Below, piece by piece: positions 1 to 6,249 of a DNA stretch of 21,351 bases. The number at the start of each line of letters is the position of its first letter. Positions within the stretch are counted from its first letter, which is position 1. Source of the stretch: Candidatus Pelearchaeum sp. (lineage in GTDB: Archaea; Thermoproteota; Nitrososphaeria_A; Caldarchaeales; Caldarchaeaceae); the NCBI GenBank assembly GCA_015520425.1, contig WAQC01000117.1, positions 1 through 21,351 on the forward strand, given 5' to 3'. Under the pieces are notes generated by a model. It was given only the letters and a program-made list of their open reading frames with translations. It did not search any database and had not been told where the DNA came from. The translations under genes and the position numbers were made by a program.

Positions 1-708
1 GGGCTGGCCGATGAGGAGGGAGCGGGGCTGGGAGCTAAGCGCCTAGTTGAGCGCGGCTTCAAGGCAGACTACATAATCATAGGCGAGCCTACAGGAGTTA
101 CGGGTATAGCCACCTCCTATCGCGGTAGCTTAACCATACGTGTTGAAGCTAGGGCGCGGGGAGGGCATAGCTCAGCCCCCTATATGGCCGACTCTGCTCT
201 GGAAAAGGTGCTAGCCCTATGGAGCTATGTTAAGAACGAGTACGGCGGCACGCGCTATGAGGATGTTACATCAGCTCTCACAACACTCCACGCGGGTGAT
301 TGGGCTACTAGGATGCCTGAGAAGGCGGAGGCGACTATAAACATCCGCTACCCGAAGCCCTACAGCTCTAGGGAACTGCTGGAGAATATCGCTAGGGAGG
401 CTGAGAAGACAGGATGCAGCGTCTCAGTCATAGACACAACCGAGCCCGTAGAAACTAGCATATCAACGAAGACCGCGCGTGCGCTCTCCCGCGCCATGCT
501 AAGGCTAGGCCTAAAGCCGCGCATCGTGAAGAAGACAGGAACAAGCGACATGAACACACTCTACGCCCTAACCAGCGACATAGTGGCATGCGGCCCTGGG
601 GACTCTCTCCTAGCCCATACATGCGAGGAGCAGATAGCGATAGACGATTTGAAGAGGTCTGCCGCGATATATGCTAATGCTATAGCGGAGCTTGCGAGGC
701 AGGTGTAG
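1..708 (+). CDS. lysK: M20-family amidohydrolase, LysK/ArgE-type (5' end cut by window)
   Basis: The reading frame is open from the first base, so the N-terminal part lies outside the window and 235 residues remain. The visible part has M20 metallopeptidase hallmarks: DEEG near the edge (catalytic Glu and metal-bridging Glu), IGEPT (metal ligand), a YRGSL...GGHSSAP stretch in the lid domain, KTGTSDMN, and GPGDSLLAHTCEEQI near the C-terminus, where the His is a metal ligand. In archaea the closest relatives with IGEP, YRG and TGTSDMN are the [LysW]-lysine/ornithine hydrolases, which release the amino acid from the carrier protein LysW in lysine or arginine synthesis. The next gene, convergent and 20 nt away, is argininosuccinate lyase, which supports an arginine/lysine role. 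A succinyl-diaminopimelate or acetylornithine deacetylase cannot be excluded from this fragment. Confidence 0.8.
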   Translation, partial: GLADEEGAGLGAKRLVERGFKADYIIIGEPTGVTGIATSYRGSLTIRVEARARGGHSSAPYMADSALEKVLALWSYVKNEYGGTRYEDVTSALTTLHAGDWATRMPEKAEATINIRYPKPYSSRELLENIAREAEKTGCSVSVIDTTEPVETSISTKTARALSRAMLRLGLKPRIVKKTGTSDMNTLYALTSDIVACGPGDSLLAHTCEEQIAIDDLKRSAAIYANAIAELARQV

Positions 709-728
709 GATTCTTTCCCAGCCCCTAT

Positions 729-2165
729 CTAGACTGTCTTTCTAAGCGCTTCTAGGGCATTCTCCAGTCTTCTACGTCTCTCCAAGAACCATTCACGCTG
801 TCTTTCCAGCTCTTGGAATGCTTGGTTCACGGCTGTCTTTACGTGCTGTGGGTTGGCCGAGCCGCGTGTCCTATATCCATAAACAACTCTACGCGGCTCC
901 ATGAGTTGTAGCACGTCATCAAGCGTTATGTCAGCGCTCACACCAGCTTCGTGGAGGGTCTGTTGAAACGTCTCAGGTGTTAGCCTTCCCTCGTTGATTA
1001 GTCTGCTCAGCCTGCCTGCCAGGTTGTGAGCCTTCCTGAACGGTATTCCATAGTTTAGTGTTAGGTGGTTTGCTACTTCTACAATTCCCGTAGGAGGCTT
1101 ACATGCCTCCGCGCTTCTAGCAGTATTGATTGTTATGTTCTCAATCATCTTGGAGGTAAGGCGTAGCGCGCTAACGGTTTCGTCTAGGGCTTTCCATAGT
1201 TTGGGGGTTATCTGCTGGAGGTCTAGGCTATAGCCGCTAGGCTGACGCGCCGCTATTCCTAACGCTGTGGAGAGAAGCCCCAACACTTCCCACACCTTAG
1301 TTCTGGTTATCTCAGCCACCACTGGGTTCTTCTTCTGCGGCATAATACTACTCGTGGCTGACAGCTCGTCAGGAAGCTCCAGAAGGCTGAACTCCTCAGA
1401 TGAGTATAGCACCAGCTCCTCGGCGAGTGAGGAGAGTATAAGCGCTACGAGAAGCGTTAGGGATATGCTCTCTATGATGAAGTCGCGGGAAGCAGTAGCC
1501 TCTAGGGCGTTGTCGCTTACCCTGCCAAACCCAAGCAACTGAGCGGCATACTCCCTATCCAGCGGGACGCTGGTTCCAGCAACCGCAGCAGAGCCCAGCG
1601 GAGACTCGTCGCAAAGCTCATACACAAGCCTCAGATGCGGGTAGAGCTTCAACAGCCGTGTAGCATAGCTGTGCAGTATGAAGCCGAATGTGGCTGGCGC
1701 TGCTCGTTGTAGATGCGTATACACGGGGAATATAGTCTCCGCCTCCCTCTCGGCTCGTTTAAGCAGCGTAGCGCATAGCTCATCTATTGATTCGTGTAGT
1801 TGCGCTATTCTCTGCTTCAGGCGTAGCTTAATCGCCGCCACCACCGCGTCGTTCCTACTCTTGCCTAGGGCGAGCATAGCTCCCACACGCGGGGAATGGC
1901 GCGAGAGCCAGTCCTCAACAACCATGTGAATATCCTCAAACTCATGCCTATCCAAGCTGGGGGGAGATTCCAGAAGCTTATCTAGAAACATGACAGCCTC
2001 GCGGGCTTCCTGCTCCGACAACACGCCGACCCGCTCAAGAAGCCTTACATGAGCCATATTGACGTATATCACAGCCTCTAGAATCTCACGGTCAAACTCT
2101 AGTGATGAAGTGTATCGTGCTGCTTCCTCGTCCATGCCTTTGCCCAGTCTCCCCGCGCGATGCAC
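729..2165 (-). CDS. argH: argininosuccinate lyase
   Basis: This enzyme splits argininosuccinate into arginine and fumarate, the last step of arginine synthesis, in the cytoplasm as a homotetramer. From the GTG at 2165 the protein has 478 residues, normal for the family. Visible motifs are GKSRNDAV (about 101-108), THLQRAAP (about 150-157), TASRDF (about 224-229) and the fumarase/lyase signature SSIMPQKKNP (about 272-281) with the catalytic Ser. The frame is open upstream to an ATG at 2225. I prefer the GTG at 2165 because family proteins begin close to the R(F/L)G-G segment, because a GGGGTG ribosome-binding-like sequence precedes it, and because a TATA-like element at 2200-2211 would place transcription start near 2178, downstream of the ATG. 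It faces the lysK-like gene and diverges from the DNA glycosylase gene. No key residue is missing. Confidence 0.93.
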   Translation of the reverse strand: MHRAGRLGKGMDEEAARYTSSLEFDREILEAVIYVNMAHVRLLERVGVLSEQEAREAVMFLDKLLESPPSLDRHEFEDIHMVVEDWLSRHSPRVGAMLALGKSRNDAVVAAIKLRLKQRIAQLHESIDELCATLLKRAEREAETIFPVYTHLQRAAPATFGFILHSYATRLLKLYPHLRLVYELCDESPLGSAAVAGTSVPLDREYAAQLLGFGRVSDNALEATASRDFIIESISLTLLVALILSSLAEELVLYSSEEFSLLELPDELSATSSIMPQKKNPVVAEITRTKVWEVLGLLSTALGIAARQPSGYSLDLQQITPKLWKALDETVSALRLTSKMIENITINTARSAEACKPPTGIVEVANHLTLNYGIPFRKAHNLAGRLSRLINEGRLTPETFQQTLHEAGVSADITLDDVLQLMEPRRVVYGYRTRGSANPQHVKTAVNQAFQELERQREWFLERRRRLENALEALRKTV

Positions 2166-2199
2166 AGCGCACACCCCAATCAGGTTGGTGTCTCTGGCA

Positions 2200-2211
2200 T
2201 TAAACATATAG
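2200..2211. promoter_or_regulatory. A+T element between divergent argH and glycosylase genes, possible shared TATA box
   Basis: The only A+T-rich patch between the two divergent starts reads TTAAACATATA on the plus strand and TATATGTTTAA on the minus strand. On the minus strand it lies 35-45 nt upstream of the argH GTG, predicting a leader of about 13 nt that holds a Shine-Dalgarno-like GGGGTG. On the plus strand it lies 30-40 nt upstream of the glycosylase TTG. Use of the element in both directions is inference. It lies inside the argH frame if the upstream ATG were used, which argues against that ATG. Confidence 0.45.
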
Positions 2212-2225
2212 CGCCAGCCCTTCAT

Positions 2226-2232
2226 GGAGGAG
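2226..2232 (+). promoter_or_regulatory. Shine-Dalgarno site that sets the TTG start of the DNA glycosylase
   Basis: GGAGGAG lies 8-10 nt ahead of the TTG at 2241. It is the strongest ribosome-binding match in this gap. It supports TTG over the ATG at 2160, which would add 27 residues not resembling the family and would overlap the start of argH. Confidence 0.6.
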
Positions 2233-2240
2233 ATGCTGCC

Positions 2241-3170
2241 TTGACCATCTTTGAGCTAAAGCCTAGGCCACCATACAGCATGGAGCTCCAGTGGAGGTTC
2301 TACGGCTCCCCAGAGCCGCAGCCAGAAATATACAGCAACAACATCTGGCGCCGCATCTTCACGGTAAAAGACAAGAAAATACCCGTTGAGGTCTCGGCCA
2401 CTGGGCATGTGGATAGCCCACTATTACGCGTAGCCGCCCACGCAGAGCTTACCGACGCTGAGAGAAGCGAGCTAGCCCGTAGAATAGCGCTTGTCTTCAG
2501 GCTGGACGACGACCTTAACGAGCTCTACAACACTCTGAAAGATGATAAGAGGCTAAGCAAGCTATTCAGGCTCCTCTACGGCTTTAAGCCACCCGTGTTC
2601 GGCGCCTCGGTCTTTGAGGGAATAATCAGGGTAATCACCCAGCAGCAGGTATCCCTACGCGTAGCATACATAGCTACTGCGGAGATTGTAAAGAGGCTTG
2701 GAGAGAAGATAACAGTCAACGGCGTTGATTACTATGACTTCCCCACCGCCGAAGCCCTGGCTGACGCTGGCGTAGATGGACTTAGGCGTTGTAAGCTCTC
2801 GCGCCAGAAGGCGCGCTACATCCATGAACTGGCGAGAGCGGCTCTTGAAGGCTACGACTTTGAGAGGCTAAGGCTAATGGATGACGAGGAGGTGGTGGAG
2901 GAGCTTACACGCTTCCCAGGCCTGGGGAGGTGGAGCGCCGAGCTGGTCCTCACAGCAGTCCTCGCGAGGCCGCACACATCATTCCCAGACGACCTAGGCG
3001 TGAGACGCGCAGTAGCGCACTACTACTTCAACGGCAAGCCCCAGCCAAACGAGAAGATAAGAAAAACCATAGAACGCTGGGGCAGATTCAAGGGATGGGC
3101 AACCTTCTACCTACTCTGCGGATACCTGACAGAGGCTATGGAGAAGAGGAGAGAAAAAAGCAGAGGCTAG
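2241..3170 (+). CDS. alkA: DNA-3-methyladenine glycosylase / HhH-GPD base-excision glycosylase (AlkA-type)
   Basis: This is a 309-residue monofunctional base-excision repair glycosylase that removes alkylated or otherwise damaged purines. The N-terminal third is an AlkA_N-like domain. The HhH-GPD core follows, with FEGIIRVITQQQVS (residues about 125-138), a helix-hairpin-helix LTRFPGLGRWSAELVL (about 222-237), and a FPDD...R segment where the second Asp (about 251) matches the catalytic Asp of E. coli AlkA. There is no C-terminal iron-sulfur Cys motif, so it is not of the EndoIII/MutY type. The TTG start is set by the upstream GGAGG. Its TAG stop shares bases with the stop of the convergent cytochrome b gene inside a CTAG. 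Exact substrate specificity (3-methyladenine, hypoxanthine, 8-oxoguanine) cannot be read from the sequence. Confidence 0.88.
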   Translation: MTIFELKPRPPYSMELQWRFYGSPEPQPEIYSNNIWRRIFTVKDKKIPVEVSATGHVDSPLLRVAAHAELTDAERSELARRIALVFRLDDDLNELYNTLKDDKRLSKLFRLLYGFKPPVFGASVFEGIIRVITQQQVSLRVAYIATAEIVKRLGEKITVNGVDYYDFPTAEALADAGVDGLRRCKLSRQKARYIHELARAALEGYDFERLRLMDDEEVVEELTRFPGLGRWSAELVLTAVLARPHTSFPDDLGVRRAVAHYYFNGKPQPNEKIRKTIERWGRFKGWATFYLLCGYLTEAMEKRREKSRG

Positions 3171-4513
3171 CGGCGGCTAATCTGCTGCATAGCGTGCCTA
3201 TAGAGGTGCGCTATCAGGCCGAATATCATCAGGACAACGCCGAGGTTGAAGAGAGCTATGTTCTTCAGCCCCTCTAGGTAGTATTGGAACGAGAGCAGGG
3301 CTAGGAACGCTATAAGCGCCAGTAGAGCCATTATTATACGGACAACCCACTCGTAGGGTATCTGGATGACTATAGGCCTCCCACGCGTGGGCGGCTTAAC
3401 CTGCTTCCCAGGAGAGGCTACGAACTTATAGCTAATCCCGAAGGTTGCTGCCGTCAGTATGAGGAGGACAGGCCAGAAGACCATCGGCTCAATATACACC
3501 GCGTCAAACGCTGGAACGCCTGGGACTGTGTAGAAGCCCCAGACAGTAGTAACCCCGATAAGGACTATGGACGTTATTCCGAAGGCTGTGAAGAACGGCC
3601 TATCCCTCCAGCTAAGCTTCTTGGACTTATCCACGAATGGAACCACTAGGAAGGCTAGGATGAAGAGAAGCGGGAGCAGGGCACCTGAGATGAAGCGGTC
3701 AAGCCCAGTCCTGATGAACGCGTAGAGCCCAGTAAGATACCACTCAGGCACCTCAACCAGCGCAGCGGTAGGGCTGTACTTCGGCCCCAGCTCAACAGGG
3801 AAGAGGCCAGCGACAACCAGTATAGCGCCTATCGTGGCAGAGACCATAGGCGGGTCAAAGACTAGGAAGCGTGGGAAGTGGACGCCCACTAGGAGGAGCA
3901 TGACCATAGGGAGTATGAAGACGTGGAGCGCGTAGAAGCGGAGCACTAGGTCGTAGAGCCCCCCGCCGAGGAGTATTGCCGCCATGCTCTCGCCAATAAA
4001 GGGCGTTGAGAATGTTAGGCCGCCAGCTATGTTGATAGCCAGCATGGCACGCTGGTTGAGTATCAAGTCATAGCCCGTGAATGCCTCAAGTATCGTGAGA
4101 GTCCCCAGAATAACCCCAGTAACCCAGAGAATCTCGTTACGCACCTTAAACCTGCCTGAGAAGAACTGGTAGAACATGTGCGCTATTGCTAGGAGTATCA
4201 TCATGTTTGAGGCGTGGTAGTGTATGTTTCTTAGGAAGAAGCCAAACTCCACGTTCTCCTCTATCTCCTTAACGCTGTCATACGCCAGCTCTATGTCAGG
4301 CCTGTAGTAGAACATCAGGAGAGCCCCAGTTATGCCGAGGATTAGGAATGTTATCGCGGTGAGCATGCCGAGATATCCGAAGGGACTCACGAAGACGCGC
4401 GGGACTTGGAACTTAAACGCCATGAGAGGGGTTCTCTCAAGCCTATCCACAAGCCACTTCACGAACTCGTCAAAGACACGCCCCAACGGCCCGCTCTCAG
4501 CACGCTGACTCAT
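3167..4513 (-). CDS. cytochrome b, fused b6/subunit IV type
   Basis: This is the di-haem quinol-oxidising membrane subunit of a Rieske/cytochrome b complex, 448 residues with roughly ten hydrophobic helices. Helix II carries haem ligands H98 and H112 (spacing 14) and helix IV carries H197 and H212 (spacing 15). The 15 spacing is the b6-type value; mitochondrial-type cytochrome b has 14. The Qo-site motif PEWY is at 256-259. The C-terminal part ends in two extra helices and a basic tail. The partner Rieske gene is on the same strand upstream, but an opposite-strand gene separates the two. The ATG has no clear ribosome-binding site, and a TATA box at 4549-4556 predicts a short leader. Archaeal homologues are called SoxN, SoxC or CbsB in different complexes; I cannot assign one. 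Confidence 0.93.
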   Translation of the reverse strand: MSQRAESGPLGRVFDEFVKWLVDRLERTPLMAFKFQVPRVFVSPFGYLGMLTAITFLILGITGALLMFYYRPDIELAYDSVKEIEENVEFGFFLRNIHYHASNMMILLAIAHMFYQFFSGRFKVRNEILWVTGVILGTLTILEAFTGYDLILNQRAMLAINIAGGLTFSTPFIGESMAAILLGGGLYDLVLRFYALHVFILPMVMLLLVGVHFPRFLVFDPPMVSATIGAILVVAGLFPVELGPKYSPTAALVEVPEWYLTGLYAFIRTGLDRFISGALLPLLFILAFLVVPFVDKSKKLSWRDRPFFTAFGITSIVLIGVTTVWGFYTVPGVPAFDAVYIEPMVFWPVLLILTAATFGISYKFVASPGKQVKPPTRGRPIVIQIPYEWVVRIIMALLALIAFLALLSFQYYLEGLKNIALFNLGVVLMIFGLIAHLYRHAMQQISRR

Positions 4514-4548
4514 GGCAAAATTCTAAATCTAATGCGGGTAAAGACCAT

Positions 4549-4556
4549 TATTTAAA
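4549..4556 (-). promoter_or_regulatory. TATA box of cytochrome b gene
   Basis: The minus strand reads TTTAAATA, an excellent archaeal TATA element. It is centred about 40 nt upstream of the ATG at 4513, so transcription should begin near 4526 with a leader of about 13 nt. It gives cytochrome b its own promoter independent of the Rieske gene. Confidence 0.65.
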
Positions 4557-4570
4557 TCCGAAGGAAATAT

Positions 4571-4577
4571 TATAAAT
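4571..4577 (+). promoter_or_regulatory. TATA box of the divergent membrane-protein gene
   Basis: TATAAAT is centred about 30 nt before the TTG at 4606, consistent with a leaderless or nearly leaderless message. It lies only about 20 bp from the oppositely oriented cytochrome b TATA box, so the two promoters are back to back. Confidence 0.6.
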
Positions 4578-4605
4578 TACACAGCGGAAGAATCGCTGAA
4601 CAATA

Positions 4606-5286
4606 TTGAGTGGAGCGTATAAGTGGTTAGGAGGTATAGGATATATACTCATGCTGATACCTGTCGCCAACTTTATCGCGCCCATTCTCGTGGGTATAGC
4701 GTGGATTTTGATGGGTAGAGATGTGCGGCGGGGTGTGATGGTCGCTACAGGCGTTTTGATAATCATAATCTACATAGCCGCCATAGGGATGGTGCTGTCA
4801 ATTCCCATGCTATTAACATCCATGATAGGCGGATTCCTAGACCCCACAGCCCTGTCCTCCCTATTCCTAGTTATAGGGCCATTAATGATAGGGCTCGCGA
4901 TACTTGGGATTGTTGCTGGGATACTGGAGATAGCCGCCAACTTCTCTGCTGCCTCAGCCCTAGATGTTAAATGGTTTAGATACGCTGGCTGGATGAGGAT
5001 AATAGCGATAATACTAGCCCTGCTCTTCGTGGCTGTAATGATTTCCTCTATGATGGCTTTCCTGGGTGAGCCAAGCCTGACTCAAGCCCCGCCGGCCACG
5101 TTCCCCATGGCGTCTGGAATTTTCCTAGCCATGTTCATAGGCCTCATCATAGTTGCCCTTATCGGCGTGATATTCACAATCATCGGCTTCTTCTCTGTCC
5201 CCGAAACGCCGCCCACAAGAGGCTATTATCCCCCTCCGCCTCCACCTCCTCCCTACCCACCAAGCCAGCAGAAGCTACTCAAATGA
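4606..5286 (+). CDS. small multi-pass membrane protein, DUF996-like, with proline-rich tail
   Basis: This 226-residue protein of unknown function has five or six hydrophobic segments: about 8-35, 43-66, 80-110, 124-148 and 165-195. It ends in a short soluble tail holding a run of eight prolines with flanking tyrosines. The layout of an N-terminal GGIGYILMLIP helix, a central amphipathic stretch, and two closing helices ending in IIGFFSVP resembles archaeal DUF996 proteins, but I rate that match as tentative. It starts at a TTG placed for leaderless translation from the TATA box at 4571. It sits between and opposite to the Rieske and cytochrome b genes. That suggests, but does not prove, a link to the respiratory complex. 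The poly-Pro tail could be a protein-contact segment. Confidence 0.75.
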   Translation: MSGAYKWLGGIGYILMLIPVANFIAPILVGIAWILMGRDVRRGVMVATGVLIIIIYIAAIGMVLSIPMLLTSMIGGFLDPTALSSLFLVIGPLMIGLAILGIVAGILEIAANFSAASALDVKWFRYAGWMRIIAIILALLFVAVMISSMMAFLGEPSLTQAPPATFPMASGIFLAMFIGLIIVALIGVIFTIIGFFSVPETPPTRGYYPPPPPPPPYPPSQQKLLK

Positions 5287-5289
5287 GAA

Positions 5290-6114
5290 CTAGCCACGTC
5301 TCACGTAGACGACGAAAACATTACTGTCATCAGCTATCTTCAGAAGGTCGCGCGGCTTAGCCACGACATCAAGACCATAAGCAGCGTCCATGATGTTCTG
5401 CGCCTCGTCCACCGAGTCGCTCTCCAGCCACTCGCGGTTCTTACCCTGACCAGAATAGCCATACGCCTTACTTAGACGAACATTATACTTGCTCAGGAAG
5501 CTCTTGATATTCTTAGACTGTATGGGCTTTGCGAATGGGACATACGCCACAACCTCGTTATCTGGAGCGGTCTCCGCAAGCTTACGTATGCTGTCCAGTG
5601 CCCGTTTCCACTCTCGGCCATACCCAACCTTCCCATCTAGATGCGTAACATAGATGTCGCCGTTCTCGTCTATCTCAACCTTCAGCTCAGGCAGCGCGTT
5701 GGTGGGGTAGGGCTGTAGAGCGGCGGGGCCAGCAGTAGCAACCCCAGTATCGGGGTTATAGATACTCCCGTGGCAGGGGCACTGCATCTCGCGTAGTTCT
5801 GGGAAATAGCCCCACAGACACCACAGGTGGACGCACACCTTACTAAACGCCTTAACATCACCATTAGGTAGGTGTATTAGTGCGTATTGCCTAAACGGGT
5901 CGGAATCAACCTTGGGATTACCCGTCCGCGGGAATGGGAACGTAACTATTGAGTTGGGCGGCACCTCGCTTATATTCGCAACCTTCTGCCGAAGCTCCTC
6001 ACCAGTCTTCTCCTTCCTAAATAGGAAGCCACCCCAAGAGAGGAAAGGCGCAATAGTAACTAAGAAAGCCGAGCCGAATATCGTCTTAAGAAAGTTTCGC
6101 CTCTGCCCCGCCAA
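5290..6114 (-). CDS. Rieske [2Fe-2S] protein with Tat-type N-terminus and C-terminal extension
   Basis: This is the iron-sulfur subunit of a quinol-oxidising Rieske/cytochrome b complex, 274 residues. A twin-arginine pair (R5-R6, RRNFLK) precedes a hydrophobic anchor at about 11-31, typical of Tat-exported Rieske proteins. Box I is CVHLWC at 94-99 and box II is CPCHGSIY at 112-119. C94, H96, C112 and H115 would bind the cluster, and C99 and C114 would form the usual disulfide. The Gly usually found before the last Cys of box I is Trp here. After the Rieske fold (ending about 165) come some 110 residues with no recognised domain. The TTG start is preceded by GTGAGGGAT and a TATA box. The gene ends 3 nt from the stop of the convergent membrane-protein gene. 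Confidence 0.93.
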   Translation of the reverse strand: MAGQRRNFLKTIFGSAFLVTIAPFLSWGGFLFRKEKTGEELRQKVANISEVPPNSIVTFPFPRTGNPKVDSDPFRQYALIHLPNGDVKAFSKVCVHLWCLWGYFPELREMQCPCHGSIYNPDTGVATAGPAALQPYPTNALPELKVEIDENGDIYVTHLDGKVGYGREWKRALDSIRKLAETAPDNEVVAYVPFAKPIQSKNIKSFLSKYNVRLSKAYGYSGQGKNREWLESDSVDEAQNIMDAAYGLDVVAKPRDLLKIADDSNVFVVYVRRG

Positions 6115-6139
6115 GGCAATCCCTCACAAGTTAGGCGCA

Positions 6140-6190
6140 ATAACCCGCAACTTATATCTTTCATCTCAGGAAAGAAGCTTTACGGGTTAT
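6140..6190. repeat. 8-bp inverted repeat flanking the Rieske promoter
   Basis: ATAACCCG at 6140-6147 is matched by its exact reverse complement CGGGTTAT at 6183-6190. The arms enclose the Rieske TATA box. The arrangement could be an operator, but an 8-bp match over this distance may also be chance. Confidence 0.35.
6151..6158 (-). promoter_or_regulatory. TATA box of Rieske gene
   Basis: The minus strand reads GATATAAG, centred about 40 nt upstream of the TTG at 6114. That gives a predicted leader of about 13 nt containing GTGAGGGAT as a ribosome-binding-like site. Confidence 0.55.
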
Positions 6191-6220
6191 GAATTGGACG
6201 GGGTCGGCCACCTGCCACTA

Positions 6221-6227
6221 TATAAAT
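6221..6227 (+). promoter_or_regulatory. TATA box of GH15 gene (leaderless)
   Basis: TATAAAT is centred 26 nt before the GTG at 6250. This is the archaeal distance from TATA box to transcription start, so transcription should begin at the start codon itself. Confidence 0.7.
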
Positions 6228-6249
6228 CTGAGACTCTTTTACATCATTT

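Noticed and set aside
2160..2240. 27-residue N-terminal extension of the DNA glycosylase from an ATG at 2160
   Set aside because: It would overlap the argH start, lacks a ribosome site, and has no similarity to the family. The TTG at 2241 has a strong GGAGG.
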